This document shows, one piece after another, positions 43,894 to 51,789 of a stretch of 64,000 nt of DNA (position 1 is its first letter; every line of letters starts with the position of its first letter). This DNA is from Candidatus Enterococcus testudinis (lineage in GTDB: Bacteria > Bacillota > Bacilli > Lactobacillales > Enterococcaceae), in assembly GCF_002140915.1 (NCBI RefSeq), contig NZ_NGKU01000001.1:726799-790798 (forward strand), read 5' to 3'. The notes beneath the pieces are model-generated. The model was not told the origin of the DNA. It saw only the letters and a program-made list of their open reading frames with translations, and made no database searches. Both the position numbers and the translations under genes were made by a program.

Positions 43894-45648
43894 ATGAAGT
43901 ATGTATTAAAACAATTAACGACGTATTTTAAAGAACATAAAGGCCGCTATGCGGTGGTCTTTGGATTCATGATCATTGCTAGTGCCATGTATGTGGCGCC
44001 AATTTATATTTTGAGATTATTTATCGATGCGCTTTTGCAAGACGATTTCTCACAGACAGATTTGATTCGTTACAGCAGTTTGTTTGCGGGGGCGATTTTG
44101 CTAGGTTATGTAGCAGAATTTGTCTGGACCTTTAACTTATTTATTGGTTCTTATGATCTGCAGCGGCAATTGCGCCAACAATTGATGGGTCATTTTCTGA
44201 AAATGGGGGCACCGTTTTATCAACGGTTTCGTACGGGTGATTTGATGACCCGCTCCAGTGATGATGTGCAAGTGATGGGGATGACTGTAGGTTATGGCTT
44301 AATGGTTTTTTTGAATACGAGTTTGTATTTGAGTTTTATCGTGGCTATGATGGCGGTGACTGTTTCTTGGCAGTTGACACTGATTGCCTTGATTCCAATG
44401 CCGATTTTGGCGTATTACATTTTCAAATGGGGATCACAGGTCGATAAATCTTTTACCGAAGCACAAAACTCTGTGTCGGAAATGAACAGTGAAGTTTTGG
44501 AGATCATCGACGGGATTCGCGTAGTGCGGGCGTATGGCTTAGAGGCGGAAACCACCAAAAAGTTCGAAGCAAAAACAGCGGAAACACGCGAGAAAAATAA
44601 TATTGTTTCAGAAATCGATTCCCGCTTTGGTCCATTGATCACGATTATTCTGGCGATTAGTTTCGTTTTGAGCTTTGGTATCGGTGCCCAGCTGGTTGCC
44701 AATCAGCAAATCACGATTGGGGCGATGGTTTCTTTCCAAGTCTATTTGACCATGGTGGTTTGGCCTATGATCTCGGCCGGCGATCTAGTCAATGTGATGC
44801 AGCAAGGGGCAGCTTCATGGCGCCGAATCAATGAAGTCTTGCAAACAGAGGATCTGTTGGAACCCGCCGGAACAGCTGATTTGGCTAGTGTTGAGACAAT
44901 CAAGCTGTCAGATTATCATTTCAAATATCCTGACACAAAACGGGAAGTCTTGGCAGGTCTTGATTTAACGATTCAAAAAGGAGAAGTATTGGGGATCGTC
45001 GGTAAAACAGGAAGCGGCAAAACCTCATTACTCCGTCAATTTGGTCATCGGTATCCTTATTCGAATCAGATGCCGTACATCAATGGACAAGCGTTGACTC
45101 ACTTTCATACGGAGGCTTTGCGCAGTCAATTTGCGGAAGTGCCGCAAGAACATACTTTGTTCTCAAGGACGATCAAAGAAAATCTCTTGTTTGGTCAACC
45201 TGATGCCAGTGATGCAGCCATTTGGTCAGCGTTAGATGCTGCTTGTTTCTCAGAAGATATCAAGCGCATGCCGGAAGGATTGGAAACGGTCGTCGGTGAA
45301 AAAGGCGTGTCGTTATCCGGCGGTCAGAAGCAGCGATTGTCATTGGCACGGGCCTTTCTGCGGCAAAGTGAAGTTCTACTGTTAGACGACGCGTTGTCCG
45401 CAGTGGATGCCAAAACCGAACAAGCAATCATCACCAACTTGAAACAGATGCAACATGCGCCAACATCGATCATTGTGACACATCGGCTATCGGCCATCAC
45501 AGATGCTGATCAAATCATTGTCTTGGATGACGGTGAGATTCGCCAAAGAGGTACCCACCAGTCATTGATCAAGACACCAGGCTGGTACCAAGACCAGTAT
45601 TATCATCAACAGTTAAAGGAGGACGATACAGATGTTCTCAACGATTAA
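43894..45648 (+). CDS. Heterodimeric ABC multidrug exporter, subunit with degenerate catalytic site (LmrC/BmrC/EfrC-like)
   Basis: 584 residues: six-helix membrane domain (about 15-320) fused to an ATPase domain. Walker A GKTGSGKT at 370-377, canonical signature LSGGQKQR, and D499 in place of the catalytic Glu after Walker B (LLLDD). That substitution marks the degenerate half of asymmetric exporters such as LmrCD, BmrCD and EfrCD. ATG at 43894 follows GAGAGGG; an in-frame ATG at 43864 lies in the terminator tail. It overlaps the partner gene by 17 bases. Confidence 0.9.
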   Translation: MKYVLKQLTTYFKEHKGRYAVVFGFMIIASAMYVAPIYILRLFIDALLQDDFSQTDLIRYSSLFAGAILLGYVAEFVWTFNLFIGSYDLQRQLRQQLMGHFLKMGAPFYQRFRTGDLMTRSSDDVQVMGMTVGYGLMVFLNTSLYLSFIVAMMAVTVSWQLTLIALIPMPILAYYIFKWGSQVDKSFTEAQNSVSEMNSEVLEIIDGIRVVRAYGLEAETTKKFEAKTAETREKNNIVSEIDSRFGPLITIILAISFVLSFGIGAQLVANQQITIGAMVSFQVYLTMVVWPMISAGDLVNVMQQGAASWRRINEVLQTEDLLEPAGTADLASVETIKLSDYHFKYPDTKREVLAGLDLTIQKGEVLGIVGKTGSGKTSLLRQFGHRYPYSNQMPYINGQALTHFHTEALRSQFAEVPQEHTLFSRTIKENLLFGQPDASDAAIWSALDAACFSEDIKRMPEGLETVVGEKGVSLSGGQKQRLSLARAFLRQSEVLLLDDALSAVDAKTEQAIITNLKQMQHAPTSIIVTHRLSAITDADQIIVLDDGEIRQRGTHQSLIKTPGWYQDQYYHQQLKEDDTDVLND

Positions 45649-47380
45649 GCGTCTGCTGTCTTATTTACGCTTTTACAAAAAACGATTTATGCTAGGTGCC
45701 AGCTTATTATTGCTGGCGGCTGCATTGGAATTAACCTCACCGCTGATCGCCAAACAATTGATTGATCAAGTGATGACACCCGCTTCTGAAACAGCAACTT
45801 TGAAAACCATGCGCTTGATCCAATTGCTTGGCGGCTATTTGCTGGTCAACTTGATCGGTTCATTGTTCAGATATGTTAGTTTGCTGCAATTGAGAAAAAT
45901 GTCCAATAGCATCGTCAAGAAGATGCGGGATCAATTGTTCCAACACATGCACCAGTTGCCCGTTTCTTATTTTGACCAAATCCCAGCTGGAAAAGTTGTC
46001 GCTCGGATCACCAATGATACTGAAGTGTTGCGGTCCAACTTTTATGTGGTGGTGATCAGCAATTTGCTCAGCAATATCATGCAAATCGTAGGTGCTTTTA
46101 TCGCATTGACCTTACTGAATCCGACATTAGGCACAGCTATGCTGGTGCTGATTCCGATTTTAGGCGTGTGGCAGCATATCTACACCAAGTATGCGTCTCG
46201 TTATAATTTGGCGATGCGGGAATATATTTCACAAATCAGTGGTCAATTGAATGAATTTGTCCAAGGGATGGCTATCATCCAGGCCTTTCAACGCGAGAAA
46301 CAGTTGCAAAAAGAATTCAATGAAACCGTTGATAAATGGTTTCAAACAGGACGAAAGTACTTGTTGCTTGATTCGAGTATTGCTTGGGGCTTAGGCAATT
46401 TACTAAGAAACTCCACGATTTTGATTTTGATTACGACATTGGCTTCATTCTTTCTAAATGACCGCTTGGCGATTTCAGCTGGATTGCTATATGCCTTTAT
46501 TGATTACATCAATCGTTTATACGACCCAATCGAAGGACTGGTCCAAACGATCACCAATGTGCAGCAATCCTTAGCCGCTGGTCAACGGGTCTTTGAATTT
46601 GCGGATCAGCCAGTGGAGGCGCAACAAACTGCCCAAATGGATATTAAAGAAGGAACAGTGATTTTTGAGGGTGTCACTTTCGGCTATGATCCGCAGCAAA
46701 TGATTTTACATGATATCAATTTCCAGGCTCAAGCCGGTGAAACGGTGGCACTTGTAGGGCATACGGGCAGCGGGAAATCGAGTATCTTGAATTTGTTGTT
46801 TCGTTTCTATGATCCGCAAGAAGGACATATTTATGTGGATGGTCAAGCCATCGATGATTTCGATCGTCATAGCTTGCGTCAATCTATGGCAATTGTGATG
46901 CAAGATCCTTACTTGTTTACAGGGACGATTGCCAGCAATATTGGTATGAACGATCCCGCAATCAGCGAGGAGATGATCATTGATGCGCTGAAACAAGTCG
47001 GGGCGGACTATTTGTTGGCTCGTTATCCAGAAGGTATTCATCATCCAGTAGTAGAAAAAGGCAATGCCTTCTCCAGTGGTGAACGACAATTGATCAGTTT
47101 TGCTCGTGCCCTTGTGTTTGATCCGAAAATCTTGATTTTGGACGAAGCCACCAGTCACGTCGATACTGAAACTGAGTCGATCATCCAAAAAGCGATGACG
47201 GTACTGCAAAAGGGGCGCACGACATTTATGATTGCGCACCGCTTATCAACGATCAAAGAAGCCAATCAAATTTTGGTCCTAGATCAAGGGAAAATCGTTG
47301 AACGAGGCAACCATAGCAGTCTGGTCCAAACGACGGGGATTTACCAGCAAATGTACAAAATGCAAGCTGAACAACTATAA
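45632..47380 (+). CDS. Heterodimeric ABC multidrug exporter, subunit with canonical catalytic Glu (LmrD/BmrD/EfrD-like)
   Basis: 582 residues: membrane domain, then ATPase with Walker A GHTGSGKSS, Walker B ILILDE with catalytic E505, and a deviating signature FSSGERQ. The deviating signature here and D499 in the partner would share one dead site, while the other site is complete, as known for TM287/288-type exporters. AAAGGAGG lies inside the first gene, so translation is coupled. Substrates of related pumps include drugs and dyes; peptides cannot be ruled out. Confidence 0.9.
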   Translation: MFSTIKRLLSYLRFYKKRFMLGASLLLLAAALELTSPLIAKQLIDQVMTPASETATLKTMRLIQLLGGYLLVNLIGSLFRYVSLLQLRKMSNSIVKKMRDQLFQHMHQLPVSYFDQIPAGKVVARITNDTEVLRSNFYVVVISNLLSNIMQIVGAFIALTLLNPTLGTAMLVLIPILGVWQHIYTKYASRYNLAMREYISQISGQLNEFVQGMAIIQAFQREKQLQKEFNETVDKWFQTGRKYLLLDSSIAWGLGNLLRNSTILILITTLASFFLNDRLAISAGLLYAFIDYINRLYDPIEGLVQTITNVQQSLAAGQRVFEFADQPVEAQQTAQMDIKEGTVIFEGVTFGYDPQQMILHDINFQAQAGETVALVGHTGSGKSSILNLLFRFYDPQEGHIYVDGQAIDDFDRHSLRQSMAIVMQDPYLFTGTIASNIGMNDPAISEEMIIDALKQVGADYLLARYPEGIHHPVVEKGNAFSSGERQLISFARALVFDPKILILDEATSHVDTETESIIQKAMTVLQKGRTTFMIAHRLSTIKEANQILVLDQGKIVERGNHSSLVQTTGIYQQMYKMQAEQL

Positions 47381-47390
47381 AAGATGATAA

Positions 47391-47436
47391 AAAAGCCTTG
47401 CGTGTCCGCCAATTCAACGGACGCGCAAGGTTTTTC
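47391..47436 (+). terminator. Rho-independent terminator of the ABC exporter operon
   Basis: CCTTGCGTGTCCG pairs with CGGACGCGCAAGG (one G-U), 9-base loop, then five T. Confidence 0.88.
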
Positions 47437-47494
47437 AATATAATGCGAAGGGTTGCCTGATCATCTATGGGGAGTAGGGAAAGGAAGCCTTCGC

Positions 47495-48406
47495 TTATAC
47501 ACTTGATTGAAATGAAGCAATATGATGCCGTAATTTCTGCAAGAAACTGTCGCCAATCGGAGATATCTGGCGATTTTTCTTTTTAATGAGGATGATTTCT
47601 CCCTCTGGTTCGTGTAAAAGGGGGATGAAAACGAGGCCTTGCTTTTCTGGTTCTTTAACAATGCCTGAGCCAGTCCCATAAAGATCGGTTTGCTGCAACA
47701 AGCCGATGATCGTGCCGCGATCGCTGACATGGACGACTTGTTTGCTGGCAGCATAATCAACCAGATCTTCTGAAAAAAAGGAAAAGCGGCTGTCTTCTTG
47801 CAAGAAGCGTGCTTGCGAAAAAGCGGCCAAATCCGCCAACGTGACAGCGGCTTTTTGCGTGAGGGGGTGACCTTGGCGAACAAAGACATGGGGACGAAAT
47901 GTCCCGATTTGTTCGAAGTGCAAATGCGCCCCTTGAAGCAAGCGGAGCATGCCTGCACGATTTTCATCATTCAGATACAAAATGCCAAATTCACTGCGAT
48001 GCTGCTCGACATCATTGATGACTTTCAGTGTGGTTGTTTCAAATAATCGGAATTGACGGCATTCTGGAAATTCCGCCAATAATTCACGCACGATCACTGC
48101 TGTGAAATCGTAATGCTGACTGGCAATCGAAAATTCCAGATTGTGGGCTTCTTTACTCGAAAACCGTGTTTCAAGCAGCTCGACTTGGTTGAGAATATGC
48201 TGAGCATGGTCCAAAAATTCTGATCCTTCCGCAGTCAATCGGGCACCTTGATTGGTTCGTTCGAACAGCTGCACCCCTAACTCTGCTTCTAATTCTTTGA
48301 TGCTTTGAGAAAGGCTGGGTTGAGAAAGAAAGAGGCGCTTGGCTGCTTCACGAAAACTGCCGTGATCCGCAATCGACTGAACGACCCGCATTTGTTGGAT
48401 ATTCAT
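47495..48406 (-). CDS. LysR family regulator downstream of cysK (candidate sulfur regulator)
   Basis: 303 residues. N-terminal winged HTH (NIQQMRVVQSIADHGSFREAAKRLFLSQPSLSQSIKELE) and a periplasmic-binding-like effector domain (about 90-295). It is 26 bases after cysK in the same direction with GAGGGG upstream of the ATG, so it is probably co-transcribed and under the same T-box. In lactic acid bacteria LysR regulators such as CmbR control cysteine and methionine genes, activated by O-acetylserine. The role here is inferred from its place. Confidence 0.88.
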   Translation of the reverse strand: MNIQQMRVVQSIADHGSFREAAKRLFLSQPSLSQSIKELEAELGVQLFERTNQGARLTAEGSEFLDHAQHILNQVELLETRFSSKEAHNLEFSIASQHYDFTAVIVRELLAEFPECRQFRLFETTTLKVINDVEQHRSEFGILYLNDENRAGMLRLLQGAHLHFEQIGTFRPHVFVRQGHPLTQKAAVTLADLAAFSQARFLQEDSRFSFFSEDLVDYAASKQVVHVSDRGTIIGLLQQTDLYGTGSGIVKEPEKQGLVFIPLLHEPEGEIILIKKKNRQISPIGDSFLQKLRHHIASFQSSV

Positions 48407-48432
48407 TGCTGCATCCCCCTCAAAATTCTTTT

Positions 48433-49365
48433 TTACGCTTCCTCAAACGCATATAAAGCTGTGGATAAATAGCGTTCACCGTTATCTGGAATGATCGCCA
48501 ACACTTTTTTGCCAGATCCTAGGTCTTTGGCAGTATCAATCGCGGCTTTGATTGCGGCACCCGCCGAAATGCCTACGAGTAAGCCTTCTTGGCTGCCAGC
48601 GGCCCGTGCGGTGGTGATGGCATCATCACTAGTCACTTGGATGATGTCTTGATAAGCTGTGGTATCCAACACTTCAGGTACGAAACCTGCCGAGATCCCT
48701 TGGATTTTGTGAGGACTGTGCTGTCCTCCAGATAGAACCGGTGATTCCGCCGCTTCAACGGCAATGATTTTTAGATCCGGATAGTGCTCTTTTAAATAAT
48801 GACCTGCGCCAGTGATCGTACCACCAGTACCGACACCAGAAACGAAGGCATCAATGCCGGTTTGCCCAAAGGCTTCAGCAATTTCTGGTCCGGTTGTGTT
48901 GTAATGGACGTTTGGATTGGCTTGATTGTTGAATTGAAGCGGCAAGAACCAACCATTGCTTTCCGCCAATGCGGTTGCTTTTTGAATCGCACCTTTCATG
49001 CCTTCACCGGCGGGGGTCAAGACCAACTCGGCGCCGTATGCTTGGATCAATTTGCGTCGTTCGATGGAGAAGGATTCTGGCAAGACAATCACCACTTTGT
49101 ATCCTTTGGCAGCGCCGGCAAAAGCCAAGCCGACACCTGTATTGCCAGACGTTGGTTCAACGATCGTGCCGCCAGGTTTTAGTTGACCGCTTTGTTCAGC
49201 TGCTTCGATCATAGCCAAAGCAATCCGATCTTTGACAGAACCAGCTGGGTTGAAGAATTCTAATTTGACATAGACATCTGCGGCACCTTCTGGAACCAAT
49301 TTGTTTAGTTTGACGATGGGTGTTTCTCCAATAAGGGCTGTAACTGAATCAACGATTTTTACCAT
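48433..49365 (-). CDS. cysK: Cysteine synthase A (O-acetylserine sulfhydrylase)
   Basis: 310-residue PLP enzyme making L-cysteine from O-acetylserine and sulfide. PLP lysine K45 in AGSVKDRIA; phosphate cradle [10 protein letters not shown]; substrate loop [11 protein letters not shown]. The ATG at 49365 has AAAGCAGGAAAA upstream; an open frame reaches 49443 without a site. A T-box leader ends directly upstream, and a LysR-type operator precedes the promoter, so both amino acid charging and a metabolite may control it. Confidence 0.95.
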   Translation of the reverse strand: MVKIVDSVTALIGETPIVKLNKLVPEGAADVYVKLEFFNPAGSVKDRIALAMIEAAEQSGQLKPGGTIVEPTSGNTGVGLAFAGAAKGYKVVIVLPESFSIERRKLIQAYGAELVLTPAGEGMKGAIQKATALAESNGWFLPLQFNNQANPNVHYNTTGPEIAEAFGQTGIDAFVSGVGTGGTITGAGHYLKEHYPDLKIIAVEAAESPVLSGGQHSPHKIQGISAGFVPEVLDTTAYQDIIQVTSDDAITTARAAGSQEGLLVGISAGAAIKAAIDTAKDLGSGKKVLAIIPDNGERYLSTALYAFEEA

Positions 49366-49441
49366 GTATTTTCCTGCTTTCTGTGTGGGGTGATGCAGTG
49401 AGTGGAACAAACGCATATGAATGACCTTGGGCAGAGAAGAC

Positions 49442-49722
49442 AAAAAAGTCCTTTCAAAGTCAAAGCTTTGAAAGGACGATCATCTCGTGGTACCACCTTA
49501 GGTTTATTTTTTGCTTGCACAAAAAAACTTGGTCAGTTCGTTTGAACAAACTGCATTGCGTTAACGGGCTTTCTCCGTTACGGATTATTCGTCCGTAAAT
49601 GCTCAAAGACCATGTTCGGATCATTCTTCTTATTCGTTTCCACCAACCACGAATTCTCTATCAAGAAAAAATTGATCGTACTCTTCTTTTCACTGCATCT
49701 TTATGAAATTACTAGTATCTTA
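49442..49722 (-). promoter_or_regulatory. T-box riboswitch leader of cysK, with promoter
   Basis: Reading the minus strand: promoter TTGACA (plus 49740-49745), 17-base spacer, TAAGAT (49717-49722). Stem I follows with AGUA and the GGUUGGUGGAAACGAA apical region, then UGAUCCGAACAUGGUCUUUG as specifier side. The antiterminator T-box AAGGTGGTACCACGAG lies at plus 49485-49500. The terminator is GTCCTTTCAAAG / CTTTGAAAGGAC plus T-run (49442-49477). Specifier loop order GAA-C-AUG-G suggests a Met codon; no UGC (Cys) is present there. The acceptor bulge UGGU pairs with a tRNA having A73. Confidence 0.9.
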
Positions 49723-49751
49723 GAGCAGAAAAATGCAAATGTCAATTGTTT

Positions 49752-49776
49752 TCGTGATCAGCGATTCGAATCACGA
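49752..49776. promoter_or_regulatory. Candidate LysR-type operator (T-N11-A) before the cysK promoter
   Basis: Perfect inverted repeat TCGTGAT, 11 bases, ATCACGA. It lies just upstream of the cysK -35, about -42 to -66 from the expected start, the standard place for a LysR activator site. The LysR gene of this operon is the obvious candidate protein. Confidence 0.65.
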
Positions 49777-49827
49777 GACTGCCTATCATCAATAGGGAAA
49801 GACCAATAAAGGCAAAAGTGAAAATCT

Positions 49828-49856
49828 TTGAGAATCCAGCAGACTTCTTATACAAT
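49828..49856 (+). promoter_or_regulatory. Promoter of the short-chain dehydrogenase gene
   Basis: TTGAGA (49828-49833), 17-base spacer, TACAAT (49851-49856). Confidence 0.65.
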
Positions 49857-49932
49857 CGTAAGCATCAGGTCTTTTGATTAGATGATGGACAAAGAAAGCG
49901 GCAGTATGTAGAAAAGGAAAAGAGGCAAAGCG

Positions 49933-50535
49933 ATGAGATGTTTATTGATAGGTCATACAGGTACGTTAGGGAAAATATTATACGAAGGGTTTAGTAAAAT
50001 CCCGGAAATCGAGTTGATCACGGCGAGTCGTCAGGCTGGCGATTATCACGTTGCGATTGATGATAGTGAAAGTGTCAAAGCACTGTTCGCTGCAGTGGGG
50101 CCGATTGATGCAATTGTTTCGGCAGCTGGCAGCACAGTTTTTAAACCCTTCTCAGCTCTCGAACCAGCAGATATTCAACAGTCGATAGAATCAAAATTAC
50201 AAGGACAGGTCAATCTGGTGTTAATTGGCCAGCATGCGTTGAATAAAGGGGGCAGTATCACATTGACATCAGGTATTCTCAATCGTGAGTTTATCCCTCA
50301 AGGGACGTCATCTGCATTGGTCAATGGCGCGTTGGAAGCCTTTGTTGCTGCGGCTGCCTATGAAATTGGTGGGGGTCTACGCATCAATGTGGTCAGTCCC
50401 AATGCACTTGTCGGTTCATGGGAGAGCTATGCCTCTTCTTTTAGAGGATTTATTCCAGTTGGGGATGCACCTGTATTTGCGGCGTATGAAAAATCAGTGT
50501 TTGGCATTATGACGGGTCAAACCTTCATTGTATGA
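49933..50535 (+). CDS. Short-chain dehydrogenase/reductase
   Basis: 200-residue Rossmann-fold SDR. The N-terminal nucleotide motif is LLIGHTGTLGK, and AIVSAAGSTVFKPF is the NAG-like motif. The catalytic Ser lies in ITLTSGIL. The expected YxxxK is replaced by a segment SALVNGALEAFVAAAAYE without Tyr-x-x-x-Lys, as in short SDRs of the NmrA-like/YwnB or Rv-type group with altered catalysis, so activity is uncertain. AAAGAGGCAAAG lies before the ATG. Monocistronic. Confidence 0.8.
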   Translation: MRCLLIGHTGTLGKILYEGFSKIPEIELITASRQAGDYHVAIDDSESVKALFAAVGPIDAIVSAAGSTVFKPFSALEPADIQQSIESKLQGQVNLVLIGQHALNKGGSITLTSGILNREFIPQGTSSALVNGALEAFVAAAAYEIGGGLRINVVSPNALVGSWESYASSFRGFIPVGDAPVFAAYEKSVFGIMTGQTFIV

Positions 50536-50560
50536 TCCGCTGACAGAGTGATTGAGTATA

Positions 50561-50600
50561 AAAAAAAACAGCAATCAGCCCAAAAAGCTGACTGCCGTGT
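50561..50600 (-). terminator. Terminator of the SRAP gene (minus strand), possibly bidirectional
   Basis: AGCAATCAGC (50570-50579) pairs with GCTGACTGCC (50587-50596) with one mismatch; the run of eight A at 50561-50568 is a T-run on the minus strand. Confidence 0.75.
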
Positions 50601-50617
50601 GGATCATTATCAAGGCT

Positions 50618-51196
50618 TTAGCCTTTAGCCACATGCAGTGACGGCATATCTGCTTGGAGCATCTGCTGAGCAAAGGAAAGATCGTTGATCCAAGCGGGCA
50701 CATCTTGAGGATCAATCAATACTGGCATCCGATCATGGATCGGTGCGACAGAAGCGTTTGGTTCTGTCGTTAAAATAATCGATTCAGTTTCCAACTGATC
50801 ACCAGCTTGCAACATGCGATAAAAGCCAGCAACATATAGGACAGTGTCGCGGGAAAAGTAAAATTTTTGTTTGTCATGGTTCCATTCATAGAATCCTGAC
50901 ATAGGAAACACGCAGCGGGACTGCTGGAAATGCGCCTGAAAGGTCTTTTTGGTTTCGACAGTTTCGGCCCGGGCGTTGATCATCAAATGCCCTTTCTTAA
51001 ACCCCGTGAATCCCCATTTTGTTACACCACTTACGATGGCTTGTTGCCGATTGGCACCTAATGTCACCACATGATCAGAAGGATACACATCATTTACCGC
51101 AATCACTTGCTGTCTTTTTCGGGCTTTGGCTGCGGCTTCTTGATAATAGGTTGCCAATTCACCGGTTGTGGGATCAAAAAGATATCTGCCACACAT
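50618..51196 (-). CDS. SOS response-associated peptidase family protein (SRAP/HMCES/YedK)
   Basis: 192 residues starting MCGRYLF, where C2 becomes the catalytic residue after Met removal. SRAP proteins crosslink to abasic sites in single-stranded DNA and shield them. Other conserved pieces are the Asn in INARAETVETK, the SGFYEWN glutamate, and the histidine in PIHDRMPVL. AAAGGAGTG precedes the ATG. I saw no GAAC-N4-GTTC LexA box upstream. Confidence 0.9.
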   Translation of the reverse strand: MCGRYLFDPTTGELATYYQEAAAKARKRQQVIAVNDVYPSDHVVTLGANRQQAIVSGVTKWGFTGFKKGHLMINARAETVETKKTFQAHFQQSRCVFPMSGFYEWNHDKQKFYFSRDTVLYVAGFYRMLQAGDQLETESIILTTEPNASVAPIHDRMPVLIDPQDVPAWINDLSFAQQMLQADMPSLHVAKG

Positions 51197-51339
51197 TGAA
51201 CCTTCACTCCTTTTCTTTAATAGATTGGGGAAGTATTTGTTTCAGTATAGCGAGGAAGTGTAATGTTTTACCAGAGACTTGCTCGGATGATGAGTTTTTT
51301 GTATATGTTATCTTCGATATAAAATAAAGAAAAATAAAA

Positions 51340-51380
51340 AACAAAAAAGGCAGTCAACACGATTGGTTGGCTCCCTTTTT
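51340..51380 (-). terminator. Terminator of the 48-residue protein gene
   Basis: On the plus strand AAAAAAGG-C-AGTCAAC pairs with GTTGGCT-CCCTTTTTT around a short loop, allowing a G-U and one mismatch; the A-run at its left gives a T-tail on the minus strand. Confidence 0.7.
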
Positions 51381-51392
51381 TACTCTATTTGG

Positions 51393-51539
51393 TTATCCAA
51401 TTTTTTTCACTCTCCCGCCAATTTTATCAGCAAAACGTTCAGCTTCTTCTTTGCGCTTATAGGTTAAAGCAATAGATTTATCGCGGGTCCGTTTACCTTG
51501 CGGGGTGAGATAACCATGGAAGATTTTAATCGCATACAT
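51393..51539 (-). CDS. 48-residue basic protein of unknown function
   Basis: Short ORF with a perfect AAGGAGGTG site and its own promoter: TTGAAT (plus 51590-51595), 17 bases, TATTAT (51567-51572). The peptide begins MYAIKIFHGYLTPQGKRT and contains ALTYKRKEEAERFADKIGG, a strand-strand-helix pattern resembling small DUF-type or phage-Arc-like proteins; I do not recognise the family. Rich in Lys and Arg. A terminator follows, so it is an independent transcript. Confidence 0.75.
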   Translation of the reverse strand: MYAIKIFHGYLTPQGKRTRDKSIALTYKRKEEAERFADKIGGRVKKIG

Positions 51540-51789
51540 ATAGTAAGCACCTCCTTGTCTGATATGATAATAACAAATTTAACGCTTACATTCAAGAGTG
51601 ATTTATAAATATTTAAAATAAAGCGTTATTTTTATCTAAATATGTTAAAGTTCAGACAAGATGAAGCACACAAAAGCTCTTTTATACTGGATAACAGCCA
51701 AAAACGCGTATAATAAAGAGAGGATATCTCTTTTAAAGTAGATGAAATGCAGGAAAGTTGAAGCAAGAAGTAGGAAAAGAGTGACAGAA

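Noticed and set aside
49612-49809. 65-codon plus-strand ORF over the T-box stem I
   Set aside because: It lies antisense to the T-box leader and promoter, and no ribosome-binding site precedes it.
51197-51300. LexA/SOS box before the SRAP gene
   Set aside because: I found no GAAC-N4-GTTC-like sequence despite the family name.
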